From Amorphophallus konjac (taxonomy: Eukaryota; Streptophyta; Magnoliopsida; Alismatales; Araceae), in the NCBI GenBank assembly GCA_022559845.1, contig CM040117.1:10316856-10380855 (forward strand): DNA of 64,000 nucleotides, read 5' to 3'. Shown piece by piece: positions 33,579-46,603 of this stretch (within the stretch, counting starts at the first letter, position 1; every line of letters begins with the position of its first letter). The position numbers were made by a program, and so were the translations under genes. The notes beneath the pieces were generated by a model. That model was not told the origin of the DNA, ran no database searches, and worked only from the letters and a program-made list of their open reading frames with translations.

Positions 33579-33962
33579 TTAATAGAGACTAACTTTATTT
33601 TTCTTCCGACCATAAAGACCTACCAAGGTCTTAAACATGTCTGTAGTAGTTGACTCATGTAAAATAGTTAGTAGGATTCCAGGACTGACGGAGCTCAATA
33701 GCCATGACATCTTACTATTGTCTCGCCTCCAGGCAGGAAAAAAGAGATGCAGAGGGTCTGGCATCTTCTGATCGCCAGTGAGAAAGTCCAGTGTATCACA
33801 TCTGGTTATATACCGTTCAACAGCGACAGGCCATGATGGATAGTTATGCTCCGTCAATTTCTCTGAGGTGATCTGCAGTGTAGTTTGTCCAGTAGTGGGC
33901 ATGTGCACAAGGTGAACCATCGAAGAGGACATGTCTGAGGCCATAGATTGATTATTCGCCAT
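33579..33962 (-). pseudogene. copia gag
   Basis: The start 'MANNQSMASDM' (ATG at 33960-33962) lies about 560 bases inside the primer site. The body shows the copia Gag pattern: 'LTEHNYPSWPVAVERYI', 'FLTGDQKMPDP' and 'RRDNSKMSWLLSSVSPGI'. The frame stops at 33579; the rest of gag is in other frames, including the zinc knuckle at 33034-33282. Gag coats the element RNA. Confidence 0.8.
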
Positions 33963-34535
33963 CACGGTGGGTAAAAAAAAACTGTCCCAACAGAGAGGCA
34001 ACTGTCCGTCTCAGAGACGGGAACTACAGCAAGAAGACAGAGGCTGCAGTGCCAAAAGAAATCTCCAAGAGTGTTCCAAACTCTTCGTGAAGACGAAGGG
34101 CAGTCCAAGAAGCCCTAGACGATCTGATCTCCCCTTGTTGAGAGATAAAAAAGGAGGCCCTAACAGGGCCGCAGTGCAGCAGACCTGCTCGGAGAGAGGA
34201 AAAGAAGGGCCACTGCCCTTCTCCAAACTGGGCGAGCCCTAGCAGGGCCGCAGTGCAGTAGACCTGATCGGAGGGGAGGAAAAGAAGGGCCCCTGCCCTT
34301 CACCAGACCAGAGAAGCCCTAGGATCAGTGCGCCTGAAGAGAACCCTGCTCTGCTGCTTCGGACAACCACGAACAAGAAATGGGAGTCGAGAGCCTGAAC
34401 CGCAGTGGGAGAAGGGGACCTGCGCAGGAGAAGGGCTGGGGAGGCCTCGATCAATAAGAGAGCAGTCACGGCCTAGTCTGAGAGGGCCGCAGGCATGAGA
34501 TAGGGTTTCCAAAAGATTCCCGCTCTGATACCATG

Positions 34536-34542
34536 TGAAACA

Positions 34543-34584
<42 letters not shown>

Positions 34585-34785
34585 CAGGGATCAGCCTGTT
34601 CTGCACTACAAGGCCAAACGCCCTCCCTCTCATGATTTATATATAACCTGAGAATAAACATTACAGAAATACCCCTCATTGAGGAGTTGCCCATAAAAGA
34701 AAGGGAAAACTACAATATGACCTCTGAAAGTCTAAAAATTGGGTAAATACACAAACTGCCCCTTCTAACCACTTACTTCTCCACA
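34536..34785 (-). repeat. copia 5' LTR
   Basis: 250 bases, plus-strand sequence TGAAACAAGG...CTTCTCCACA. It contains an expanded (GA)n run at about 34544-34580 where the other LTR has an interrupted purine tract, so the microsatellite grew after insertion. Confidence 0.9.
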
Positions 34786-34802
34786 GTCTGCAGCCTTTAC
34801 AG

Positions 34803-35090
34803 TAACATCATCATCATCATCATCATCAGCATCATCAGAGCCTTATCCCAATTATTTGAGGTCGGCTACATGAATCATGTTCCGCCAAAGATTTCTATCA
34901 AGTGCAATATTCATATTTAAACCTAAGAAACTAATGTCCTTCCTAATAACATCGCACCATCTCATTTTAGGCCTTCCTCGAGCTCTTATACTAGCATCCA
35001 CTAAGATTCGGTCACATCTTTTAACCGGCGCTGAGTTAGGGCGACGAAACATATGAAGAAGACTTTCTGCTAATGATTCGGTCAAATGAC
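34803..35090 (-). mobile_element. 3' end of an RTE-clade LINE
   Basis: A minus frame (34852-35085) ends 'RRPNSAPVKRCDRILV' ... 'RGRPKMRWCDVIRKDISFLG' ... 'LWRNMIHVADLK', the conserved C-terminus of plant RTE-type reverse-transcriptase proteins. It is followed by an (ATC)n-type tail on plus (34805-34830; GATGATGAT on minus), the expected trinucleotide 3' tail of RTE elements. It is heavily 5'-truncated. The copia element landed a few bases beyond the tail. Confidence 0.8.
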
Positions 35091-38000
35091 CAAGGCAATT
35101 ATTTCAGGCTTTCTGCTAATGATCTCCAAAAAAATGGGTTCAGACTGCTGAGGTGGCCATGAAGAAGATGCATGAGAGTCGGTGGATATCAATAGAGAAG
35201 TTTTGCAACCTACTCATGAAAGCCCAAAAGGTAGCACAAGAAATGAAGAAATCAAGAGACCACGACAATGATGGACAACAAACATAGCAAGTGGCAGCTA
35301 AAATGGTGCAGTTTTCCTAACACAGTCAGAGGCATCAAGACCAGGAGAGAATAACAGGAGCAAAAGTGTAAGACACTGATGAAAACATGTTTGGACATGT
35401 TACTATAATGTTTGAGGGATCTTAAAATTGAGATGGGGTGTATCATGTGCTGCCAGCTGGTGGATCAAATTCACCAGTTGGTCTTTGTAGTATTCATGGT
35501 TGTGATTCCCAGATGGGCCTTACAAGTGCCCAGTGACAAGCTCCCCGAGTTTACACCTTGCCAGCTGTGGATTATCAAGGCACAATGGGTGTGAATGTCC
35601 ATGTGCTGGCAGACCCTTTTTGCCAGCTGGTGCTTTCACTGGTGATCATGCAGGTGTAGGAGACATCTTCTCACACAAGGAGGTGCAGGAGGAGGGTACT
35701 TTGCCAGCTGGAGCTAGTGTTGGCGACCATGCAGGCAAAGGTTGGAGAGACAATCGTAAATGCAGTGCAATTGACCCTGTGGAAGACCGTCAGCGAGTCA
35801 GAAGAAGAGAAAACCAATGAAACAGTAAAACAAGAAGAATCTGGTAAATGAAGACTTCCTCTCCTCTAGGAACAACGAGTAGTTAACTCAGAAGGCTAGT
35901 CTACTAGGAATTCAAATCAATTCTCGCCAGGGCAGTTTAGGAAGTTATTGAAAACAACCACGCTTGGAGAAGCTCTGCAGCCGAAGCTTTCTTGGGGACA
36001 AAGGGAGCGGGAGCTCACCTCTTCGATTAAAGATGCTCAGAGTGAAGGCATGATCACAAGGCAGTGGATGGCCAAGCCTACATGCAGTCTTAGTCTGCAT
36101 AACACTGATTCACTTCTTGTATTCTTGTAATCTATGTGCTTCTCAGAGTGGTCTCAGTTTGCATGTCATCGTTTTTATGTTTGTTTCGTGAGGAATGTCT
36201 CCTCCGATTTCCATTGTACCACCTCTATTTATCTTGAATAAAATTGGAGGTATAATATACCTTTCTTTCGGAAAAAATTTGAGGCCGCTCTTGATGAGGA
36301 ACACATGGGTTCTTGGTGATTATATTCCTTCATAAAATCCTAGTTTGCAATTATTATAATTGAATTTGCACCAACAGGAACCATAAAATTCACACACAAT
36401 CAATAGAGGTATAAGATACATCTTTATTTGTAGTTTTATTTACATCGTGAACACTATTCTTCCATTTTTCTCACTCTATCTATTCATTGGTACTAGTCGT
36501 TGATACTGTAACAAATCTAGTATTTGTTCAAGCTCATGATCTAAACAAGTGACATATACACCTTGTGCATGTTCCACATGTATTAATAGCTTCTTATTAA
36601 TATCAGTCAACAAAATTCATGTTTTTGATTTAGTTTCATTGTAAATTACTATTACCCACTTTGTACTTACCCACTACTCCATGCTTTGTACCGTCAACTG
36701 TTGGCATTGGCGAAGATTTTGTGTTTCATCATAGGGCAGTGTTTGTCCTTCCTCTACAAACAAATAGGAAGCCCAGAGTATAGAAGCAACCAATAGGGAA
36801 TTAGGTATCAAGCCAACAGCCAGCCAGAAAGCTACAGAAGAGTATGAGCTCCAGATGGCAGTTGAGATATTGGAGATTTTCATTGATTTCATCAAAATTC
36901 ACATTGGGACCATTCCAAATGTCATTCCTGCTGGCATACTTGAAGTTCAAAGGTTGATATGTGTGCTATGTAATCACTGTTGTTATTTTTTCACTTAAGG
37001 TGAGAGGACGACTGTCTTTTTCTTGGCTTTTCATATCTTCATTATCTGAGTTTTAGTTTTTTTACAGGAGTTGTTTGCTGTAGTTTTGAGGTAGGTTCAC
37101 AGGTGAGGAATCTCTCTTTCCTCATGTGACTGTACCACCTGTGCCAGAAAACCTGTTCAAATAATCTAGATCTTTGAACGCAGAAACTAAGACAGACATA
37201 GGGCTGGTGCTATAAGATGCCGGTCCTGTACAGCGTAGTACCAGAAACATGCCATTTGGCAACTCCAGGCCACCCAATTCAAAGTGAAGGCTGCAGAGAT
37301 ATCTGACAGGCAGGAAACTCATGAAATGACTAACTTATCAGCTTTAGCCACAGTTCCCAACAGCAAAGTATATCGGCAATAATTTCAAGTGCTAAAACAA
37401 TACCACCTCCATACTGCTGCAACCAGTCAACTTTTGCAATTTCTCTTACAGTACAAAACACATACAAAAAGATCAGGTTTAAACATCAGCTGCTGTAAGA
37501 GGGAACATAAAGCACACAGTGGGGACAGGAACAGTAATGAGAACGGGGTGGGAGTATGGATATCAATGAACATTTCTACCCTACAATTCAATTTTCTTCG
37601 GATGAGAGTGAGAAGAGGGAGTGGGATTGCTTTTGAAGAGAGAGTTCAGAGGCAAAATGAGTAAATAATGATGAAGGGAGGGACTAGGAGAGGATGCATT
37701 TCCAAAATGTAAAAAAAAACACACTTGGAAAATGATACACACCCCGAGTAGAAGTGCCCTAGAATAAACACCACAACATGCATAAATCTTTTGACCATGC
37801 AACTTGACAATAGGTTGCTTGTTACTGTGAGCAACCTTCCTGTGCAGATATGGTCCAACTATGCTATAGTTGCTCCATAAACACAATATGGCAGTGCACA
37901 AATCCTGGATCCTAATTCCTCTTTTCCCCATGTTCCTGCTCATGGAAATTGTACACATGCCATCAAGGGATAAACGTCTTTAAATGTGTTCAAAATCCCA

Positions 38001-38914
38001 GTACTATTTCTATTCTGGGCCACCTGCACGCTCCTTTCTTCTTTCTGTTTTTTCTGTTCACTTTTCCCATTTGCCATATCTGTTACACAGTTTGGTTGTC
38101 CTCCTTTTCAGTGACATTTAGGCACCAGACACTCAAGAAACACACAAGATACTTGCCAGAGGCCCAGAATGCCAGAGTATGAAATTCTGCACACCTAATC
38201 CATGCAGATTCTACATATTAGTTTATAAATCTAATATGAATACTTGATGAAGGTATCCAAAAGGACCAAATCATTTCATAGGAATTGACGAGTTCACAAA
38301 TTTAAGCTGAGTGAAAGAACAACATGAGCACATCAGTTATTGCCCAAAAAGATAACTGGCAACATACAGTCTTGTAATAGATTCGCAAACGCAGAAACAG
38401 ATATTTCTCATCCAAATAAAATTAACAGAAATTGCAGATCAAAGAAAATGAAAGGGTATGGAATGGCCGTTGAATACCTCTCTCAATATCAAAATAAAGT
38501 CCAATGCACTGAGAACTCCAATGAATTGGCACCGGTAGGAATCCCACAAAGGAGCCATGGAGATCCCCTGGAAACATCATGACAAAGATGGCAAAGTGAA
38601 GAAAATTGATCAAGAAACCACTGAACATGGTAAAAGGTTTCTCCAACGTAAACTATACATGTTTAATTTCCTTAAAAATATATACATGCTTCAGAAAGCA
38701 TACAGACATGATCCTCAATAAAGAAACGAAAAGGTTAATCACAATAAAAAGGGAATTGCAAAAGGAAGCTGAATTCCCACAAAATTCAACACAATATGTT
38801 ACTTACATAGTGTAACAGATGTTTTTCTTTTTCTTTCATTTCCTTTTTTTTGTGGATGATAACTACCTACTTGTTTGTCAAATTAAATTTCAGCAATCGA
38901 AGCAGGTTACTACG
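35091..38914. other. unassigned DNA between the RTE tail and hAT copy 2
   Basis: No recognisable gene. A repeat of 'ccagctgg(t/a)g' within 35450-35740 includes two similar segments ('tttgccagctgg', 'gatcatgcagg') about 90 bases apart. An AATAAA with a short A-run near 36235-36280 could be the 3' end of an old non-LTR element. Minus frames at 36674-36895 (hydrophobic) and 37122-37322 have no confident identity. Confidence 0.45.
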
Positions 38915-39346
38915 GAACAAACCAAGGTTGGCAGTTTCGGCCGAAACCGATACATTTCGGCCGAAACGTATTGATTTCGGACCGAACCGATACGATTTCA
39001 GACCTACTCACTGTAGCAGGTCCGAAACTTTAAAAAAAAATAGTTTTTTATTAGTTTCGGGCGAAACTGATACCGTTTTCGCCCCAAACTCGCCCGTTTC
39101 GGCCCGAAACCGCCCGATTTCAGTCGAAACCGGGCGCGAACTCCCTTCTTAAGGGGAGTTCAGTTCTGTCCTCCCCTCACATTCTCATATCTGAGGGGTT
39201 TCAGCCTTGCAAGTGCAGGAGTGCAGGTGGAGTTGTTTCCAGGTAGAGGGTTTGCTGCCGTCACTGCCGCCATCGCCGCTTCTTGCTATTTACAGTGTGT
39301 AGCCGCTGCCGCCGCCGTTTCTTGCTGCAGATTCCTCAAAGATCTT

Positions 39347-40196
39347 GTAAGTTTTTATTTTTTTTAGTTTGATAGTGTTTTTTGTTGTAGGAAAGGCTCT
39401 CTTCAATATATTAATTTTCATATGTTAAATATGTTAAATCTTCAAATTAAGGCCTAATTAACGATTTAAATTTGGGACTTTTATCTAATTAGGTCAGCTT
39501 AGCATGAATCGAAACTTAATTAAACTTCGTTGAATATTTTCGTGCGGGAGCATGCTGCTAATTATATTAGACGCCGAGTAATTAGAGTAAATCTCCAAAT
39601 TAGGGCATAATTAATGATTTTTATTTGGAGCTTTTATCTAATTAAGTTCATTTAGCGTTAATTGAAACTCAATTAAGCTTCATTGAATATTTTAGGATGA
39701 GAACATACTGCTAATTGTATTACATGCCGAGTAATTAGGCTAATTCTCCAAATTAAGGCCTAATTAGGTATTTAAATTTGGGACTTTTGTTAGATTAGGT
39801 AAATTTAGTGTCAATTGAAGTTCAATTAAGTTTCATTGAATATGTTAGGGCGGGAACATACTGCTAATTACATTTAATGAAGGGTGATTAGGGTAAAACT
39901 CTAAATTAAATCTTAATTAACTATTTAAATTTAGAGCTTTTATTAGATTAGATTAAGTTAGGGTCAATTAAAAATCAATTAAGCTTCATTGAATAATTTA
40001 GGGCGGGAGTATGCTGCTAATTGCATTTAATGAAGGGTGATTAAACTGAATCCCCAAAGGTGACCTTAATTAGCGGTTAAAAATTGGGACCTTTGGCTAA
40101 TTATCTCAATTCAGCATAATTTGAAGCCCAATTATACTTCATTACAATTTTTTCATTGTACTTATAGCCATTTGTCTTTGACTGTCTTAATGCAGC
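39347..40196 (+). repeat. leader intron of hAT copy 2 built from about 150-bp tandem repeats
   Basis: A canonical donor (CTT|GTAAGT) is at 39347 and an acceptor (cttaatgcag) at about 40187-40196, just before the former start codon (now ATA). In between, 'aattaagg(c)ctaattaa', 'gggacttttatctaatta', 'aagcttcattgaatattttag' and 'gcgggaacatactgctaatt' recur about five times with spacing near 150. The repeats are clearly homologous to those of copy 1. Confidence 0.75.
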
Positions 40197-40198
40197 AT

Positions 40199-43100
40199 CA
40201 TACCTAGACGTGAACAAGGTCAGGAGTAACAAGGGCAGGACGATCCGAGATGGGCCCACCTCTCCTTAGTTGATGTTGGAAGAAGAAAAATGAAATGTAA
40301 TTATTGTGGTAAGGAGATACATGGCGGAATTACTAGAGGAAAGTAACATTTGGCAGGGATAAGAGGAGAAGTCAAACAATGTGACGGATGTTCTTGGAAG
40401 GTCCGAGAAGAAATGTTACAGTGCCTTCTGGGCAAAAAAGAGAGGATGCAACAAAAGACTGAAGATCAAGTTGAAATTTTTGAGAGATTTCGGGCAGAAG
40501 GAGAAGGAGGGATGATGATGATGAGGAAGACACTGAAGATTCAGATCTAGAGCTGATTGAAGCAATAGAACGTTAATAAGCCGCTCGAATGAAGGAAAAG
40601 TACCGATAGGTTCAAGGACATACTCCAGTACAATTGGTGTAGCACGAGATGTACGACGTCCTGACACTGGTACAACCCCGCAGAGAGGAGGCCCCATGGA
40701 CAGCTATCTACATGGAAGGCAAAGTGCTAGCATGGAGAGGGGTCAAAAAGTCAGATGAAATTACAAGGCATGCATTTAAAAGTATTTACAAATGATTTTT
40801 TCATACAGGTGTCCCTACGCATGCAGCTGAATCAGAATATTTCCAACCTATGCTAGATGCCATAGTAGATGCTGGCCCTGACTTGAAGGTAACGTCACGT
40901 TGAGATATATACGGGCGTGATCTTGAGGGAGAGGTTGAGGAGCTCCATCAGTGGGTTGAAAACTTCAAACATATCTAGATGGAGAGAGGATGCACCATTA
41001 TGTATGATGGCTGGACTGGTACCACGAAGAAGTCCATGATTAGCTTTCTGGTTTATTGCATCGAAGGTGCAATATTTGTTAAATCAGTAGATGTATCAAA
41101 TTATGAAAAAAATGTAAATTATTTATTTTATTTGATGGATAAGATGGTAGACCAAATTGGAGAGGACAATATTGTGCAAATAGTCACTAATAATGAAGCC
41201 AGTTATAAAGCTGTAGGGAAAAAGTTGATGCAAAAGCGCATGCATTTATATTGACTCCCATGTGCAGCACATTGTCTGGATTTGATACTTGAAGATATTG
41301 GGAAGAAAAATAATGTGAAGAAGACAATTGAGAGGACACAAAAAATCACCTGGTATATTTATGGTCATCCTAGGATACTGAACATGCTCAGAGAGCATGC
41401 AAGTGGGGGGCGAGATATCATCCGTGTAGGGCCAACCAAATTTACTTCAAATTTCATTTCTTTGAAGTCTTTGCACAGGTATAAGAATGAGCTCAACTCT
41501 TTCTACTTTATCCTTATAGATATCATCCGTATTTGATTCGAATTTCATTTCTTTGGAGTCTTTGCACAAGTTTAAGAATGAGCTCAAAGCTTCATATACC
41601 ACAATGCCTTACGGGAATACATAGACAAATCTAATATTGATGCTCATATAGATTATTTGGATGTCTGCCACATCGTGGAAGACAACAAATTCTAGGCTAG
41701 GGTCTCACGGTACATGAAAGTAGTCAAACTCCTCGTGCAAGTCCTAAGAATGGTGGATGGCAATGAGAAGAATGATATGAGATAACTGTACGAGACCATG
41801 GACCGTGCCAAATTAGACTTGTAGAAATCTCTTCTCAGAGAGTATGAAAAGTGGTGGAAAATTATTGACCACAGATAGGACAACACATTACACCGACTTG
41901 CATGCAACTGATGAGTGATTAATTGTATTGATACAAAGTTCATTATTTTTTAGGTTAATTTATATCTAACATTTAGTTAACTATACACAAATGCTGGTTA
42001 TTTCCTCGACCCTCGATTTATGTACAATGACAATGCAAATGTTGATGGCGAGGTGCTTCAAGGCACTTTAAAAGTCATTGGCCACTTATCGATAACACCA
42101 GAAAAGAGACTTCAGGCCGAAATAGAGGTTGACCTTTATTGATTTTATCAATAAGACGTAAAGAATTTACTTAAGTAATTATGTTAATCTATTACTTTAT
42201 CCTTATAGATGAACAATTATAGAATGAGAACTGAGACATATTCTGACTCCCAATTGCAATACGTTGTAGGAAGAGTGAGCCAAGGTATACTAAATCTTTG
42301 TGCTTAAATTGAGTCAATATGCATTAGTACATGATGGAGAATTGATCTTTATTTGCATCTTATGCAAATTGCATTTATGATTGGTGGAACAGTTGACTGG
42401 TGGATAATGGTGAACAACCGAGATTTGGGTAGTAATACAATGGCTTTCATTGCAATTAGAGTGCTCAGTCAAACAACATCAACAAGTCAATGTGAAAGAG
42501 ATTGCAGCACGTTTAGCCTTGTACACTCAAAGGTTCGCAATCGGCTAAAGGCTGAACGGTTAGAAAAATTGGTTTACTGCCACTACAACATGAGACTGAG
42601 AATAAAGAACATGAAGTTGAGACAACAACTGCGGGATAAATGTGTTAGAATATAATTCCAGAAATTGATGTTGACACATTATTTGATGATGACAATCCTT
42701 TGCAGTCTTAGGTTGAGATACGAGAGCAGGTTGATGAGCCCTTTTTTGATGTTGATGATAGAACATGAGCAAAGGGCATATTAGATGAAGATGAGCCAAA
42801 GGATCCATAATTTAGAAGACCAACAAAAAGGGCCAGAGAGACGCATGTGCACCAGGGAGCGCCAGTGCCTTTGTTTGTTGACGACACCGAGCAGTAGCGT
42901 GAGTTTGAGCCAACTAGACACTCAGAATCAGATAGCAGGCCAGTCACTCCTAGAATGGTCAAGCCACCTCCATCCTTAAGAAGTACATTAGTGCATGAGA
43001 TAACTGAGAGGAGTAATGCTACAGCTCGAGAGGACCCGACAATTGAGCAATTGAAGCAAATTTATGTGAGGCACACGCCAAGGGACAAAGGACTCCTCTC

Positions 43101-43679
43101 AAAGATGAATGAAATTATCACACCAAAAGAGAAAAAAACGGAGCCAAAGGCTATAAGGCGATTGGTTTCTTGTGGTTCTAATCATGATGATGATGATGAT
43201 AATGATGCACCAAGTGATGATTCCAGTGTAGCTGCAGATACTACTACTGGCGGTGGCACACATGCACCTACTTCCTCCTTCCACACTGACACAGGTAGAG
43301 GATACAGTCATAGTGAAGGAGGATATGATTCACAGAGTCAATATGGGCATCCAACAGGTTATGGAGGTGGCCAACAGGAAGCAAGCATGTGTGGGTGGAG
43401 TCATTAACCAGAATTTCAATTCATCCAGTTCCACACAGTAGTAGTTATATGTCAGCATCCTCTTCTCATCCTCAAGATTCTGCTTCTTATGTTGATTCTA
43501 GATTCCAATCAAGTCAACAACCTTATACTCCAAGAGGGATCCAAAAATGGATGCAGGACTTGACTACATCATTGTTTGGTTACAGTGAATATACAGAATA
43601 TATACAGTCTTTTTATGAGTATTAACATCAGAAGCCAGACGATGAGGGAGAAGGTTCTTCTAGCTATTATCCATATTAG
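40199..43679 (+). pseudogene. hAT transposase, copy 2 (many stops)
   Basis: The start codon is lost (ATA at the position of the copy 1 ATG). It still recognisably encodes 'KCNYCGKEIHGGITR' (BED finger), 'CTIMYDGWTGTTKKSMISF' (40990-41046), 'VTNNEASYKAVGKKL' and 'ILEDIGKKNNVKKTIERTQK'. The hATC region has 'SQCERDCSTFSLVHSKVRNR' (42485-42545). The Tyr/Gln-rich tail includes 'MQDLTTSLFGYSEYTEY' (43550-43610) and 'DDEGEGSSSYYPY' at the end. Frameshifts and in-frame stops occur in every exon. Not functional. Confidence 0.85.
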
Positions 43680-44025
43680 TGCATCATCATTTGGGTAAGG
43701 ATTATTTAATTTCTGTAATATTTACTATGTTTGTAATGTTTATTGTACTGCTTGAACCTACTTCATGCTTAATATGTACACAAGAATATTACTTTAACAT
43801 GTCAAATGCCTACTTCATATTTATTGCACTTAATCCAATTTCTTTATCGTCAAATGTATGTCTAATGAATTTTCTGATTTTTATTTGATTTTTTATATTT
43901 TTTAATTTTTTTTCAGATTTTTTGGATTTATTTTGATTTTTTTGAATGTTTTGACTGGGTTTCGGCCGGTTTCGAACCCGGCCAAAACTGAGTCCAAATC
44001 TGACACCGCCATCCTTGGAACAAAC

Positions 44026-45686
44026 AAAAAGGATATGTTGCTAGATGGAGAGAGGATAACCATATGCAGTTTTGGAAGACGCATAAGAGCTTTCATCAGG
44101 GGAGCTTGCTCATCCATTACTTATCTTGTTTCCACTTTCTGACAAATCATGAGCTTGGGACTCCCCAGGAAACCAGGAGAAGAAACATCAGTCTCTAACC
44201 CAATTTTCTGCCTGGATTACTCTGCTGGCAGAAGAAAAGAGAGAGATGATAATGCATTCCTATCATGATGGCACTGCCATCATGCCATGAGATGGAGGGT
44301 ATCCCTCCCACTTCAGAAGGTTTGCTGATCATAGAATCTCTCAAAAATGATATTAATTAAAACAGCAGTAAATGGCTGTTTAGCAGGAATTTGAACAGCC
44401 GATGAAGCTGTGTAATGGATGAGATGTTGAATATTGTTATTTGTTAGCTAATGATGTTTCACTTTAATATAGGGATATCTTAGCAAGACAACACCACTTA
44501 TTCCAAGAGGGCCCATAACATTTACAAAAGAGGCAGAAGAACAAATAAGGAAAACCATTGGGAAAGAGAAAGTTAAACAGAAATGGAAGTTCCATGCCCA
44601 GATAACAGCATCCTGCTGCACAGCATTAGTGTGTAGGATTACAACTTCATGTCACCACGGGTAGAAAAATGCTACAAGACTTTTGTCAATTCAACCACGA
44701 GCATGGAAAATTATGGCTTTTACTATTTTCAATCATAGAGTTATTCACTGTAGTGTCCTGATATAACTCAAATTCTAGAAAATCCTTGCGTAAACCTTAA
44801 TAAAGTGAATATTCAAACTGCCCTCCCAAGTGACAAGATAAATGAGATAATATCAACGTCAGTACATCATTAACTAATAAAAGATCAAATGATATACCAC
44901 TATAATTCTTCTATTTTTTGCATTGATCATACATCATTTACACATGTAATCATGCATACACCACAAATCCATTGCGACTGATGACTGTGCTTATGCATAG
45001 AAACAGACATTGAGTTGCAGACCGGACAAAGTGCCCAATAGCCTAGCAATATGACAAACACTCAGAATACTTAATTGGAATCAAACCTGTGATCTACATG
45101 ATCCAGGCCCAACCGGGAAAATGAAAGAAAAAAAGAGGTGCAGATTGCCTACCCTTCTTCTCAATGACAGCCCAAACTAGCCTTCACAAGAACAAATGGC
45201 ACAAAATTAACATAGCACTTTTTCTGGTTGAGGATAGGCATCAATCGACCAAGCAGTCTTAGTGATTCCGAAATAAGCAATCATGCACAATATGGGAAAT
45301 CAGGTTATGATCACCAGATTCAAGAAAATAGCAAGTGGTAAGAATAGAAACCATATTTTAAATGAAATATGCTTTATGAAGCAGAATAAGAATAAGGTGA
45401 AAGAATAAGAGATCTACACCAGTTCTCCATTTTGCATAGTACCAGACTCTACTAAAATTCCTCAAAACAAATATAAATTCCTCCATCATTCAAGACTTCC
45501 ATCACACCCCTAAGAAGCTGCAATATGATTTTACACATTAACAAAATTAAGAAATCAAAACCCAACAAGTGGACTAAACCCAAGTAACTAAACTACCCTT
45601 TGAAAACTCCAAAACAAAAACAATTTTTGGTTTTTCACCCCTACAATCTTTCATATCTAGAAATAAGCCCCCATTATCCATCTATT
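44026..45686. other. unassigned AT-rich DNA
   Basis: Nothing recognisable: no frame over 70 codons of interest, no RNA gene and no clear transposon ends. It may be intron of the KIN-beta-gamma gene, whose later exons I could not find. Confidence 0.5.
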
Positions 45687-45694
45687 TTCTTAAT

Positions 45695-46509
45695 GTATGT
45701 AGTCAAAGGCAAGGGGCGACTGAGGCAATCAAAAGGTCACCTTAGCCTCAAACACCTAGGCGATGGCCTAGGCGTTTAAGATGACATTTTATTAATAAAA
45801 TATACAAATATTAATATACAAATATATGTTTAAATATCACAGAAATATGTGGACAAAACCTACAAATTTCCTAAATTTATTCATTCAGGTATGGACATTT
45901 GTGTAAAACTCACCAATTTCATGTAAAAATTGAACAAACCATTGAGAGGGGGGGGCCTGAAACCCCCCTTCCCCACCATCACTGTGTGCTTGTGATGTGT
46001 CTGAGAGAGAGAGAGAGTCGAAACCTCTTCTCCCCCACTGTTTGCATGTGTTCATGTGACTCTGAGGGGGGGGGTCAAACCCCACCCCCACTGTGTGTGT
46101 GTGTTACATGTCTGTGACTGTGACAGAGCGTGGGGGGAGTCGCAACAGAGAGAGAGAGAGGGTGTACCTTGCCAGCATGAACCGAAGGAGAGGGAGAGAA
46201 CGCTAGAGAGGAGACTGCCATCACTGGGGCTGACCCTCACGGAGAGATACCTCTGGGTTTAGGGGCAAACAGGATTGGGTGGAGGGGGCAAATGGGATCG
46301 GGGTAAGGCTTTATACCCACTTTTAAATGGGCCGATTAGTAAAGTGTACATGCAGGTGGTTTTGCCAAGGCAGACTGGGCAAGAAAGGCAGCTTGTGGCG
46401 ACTGCTTAAGCAATTGCCTAGATGACTGGAGCCAAAACAAGGTGAGTTGTCGCCGCCTCGCCTTCCCTCATTGCCTAGGCGACCGCCTCAGTCGCCTTTG
46501 ATAACATAA
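45695..46509. mobile_element. hAT-like MITE with CCTAGGCG repeats
   Basis: The ends GTATGTAGTCAAAGGC and inverted TTATGTTATCAAAGGC match at 13 of 16 positions. An 8-bp duplication ttcttaat lies at 45687-45694 and 46510-46517. Inside each end are repeats of GGCGACTGAGGC and CCTAGGCG (45718-45780; 46400-46495). The middle is GA/GT-rich simple sequence. 815 bases, no transposase. Confidence 0.8.
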
Positions 46510-46603
46510 TTCTTAATACTCCTCAGAATTTGAAACTCTTCATGGAAAAGCTCATGAAGTTAAACATCGCTTACAAAAGGAATAAGCTTTTGGCTATTCC
46601 ATC

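Larger units (their letters stand above)
20565..34785 (-). mobile_element. Ty1/copia retrotransposon, interrupted by a chromovirus
   Basis: LTRs are at 20565-20824 and 34536-34785, with perfect 5-bp target duplication gtctg at 20560-20564 and 34786-34790. In minus orientation the primer site TGGTATCAGAGC (initiator Met tRNA type) follows the 5' LTR after two bases (34522-34533). A purine tract (CTTGAGGGGGAG) precedes the 3' LTR. Without the chromovirus the element is about 5.3 kb, the usual copia size. Minus-strand order is gag, protease, integrase, [chromovirus insertion], RT, RNase H, which is the copia gene order. All frames are broken. Confidence 0.93.
38923..44017 (+). mobile_element. 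hAT transposon copy 2 (diverged sister of copy 1)
   Basis: The ends CAAGGTTGGCAG and inverted CAAGGATGGCGG are bounded by a perfect 8-bp duplication gaacaaac (38915-38922 and 44018-44025). 5095 bases. Same order as copy 1: TTTCGGCCGAAA array, GCC-rich leader, repeat-built leader intron, transposase remnants, right array. It lacks the 1.2-kb minisatellite region. The coding part has many more stops than copy 1, so it is probably the older insertion or has decayed faster. Confidence 0.93.

Noticed and set aside
36674..36895. Hydrophobic 73-codon minus frame that could be a membrane protein
   Set aside because: No family resemblance, no conserved neighbour and a short single frame; not supportable.
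37122..37322. Minus frame with faint resemblance (LP..., PNG, LV-A) to a later CBS exon of KIN-beta-gamma
   Set aside because: Only scattered residues agree, no splice sites fit, and neighbouring exons are not found; chance is more likely.
43902..44117. Minus frame beginning 'MDEQAPLMKALMRLPKL' beside hAT copy 2, tested as a KIN-beta-gamma exon
   Set aside because: Does not match the expected CBS sequence in any frame and half of it is transposon end.
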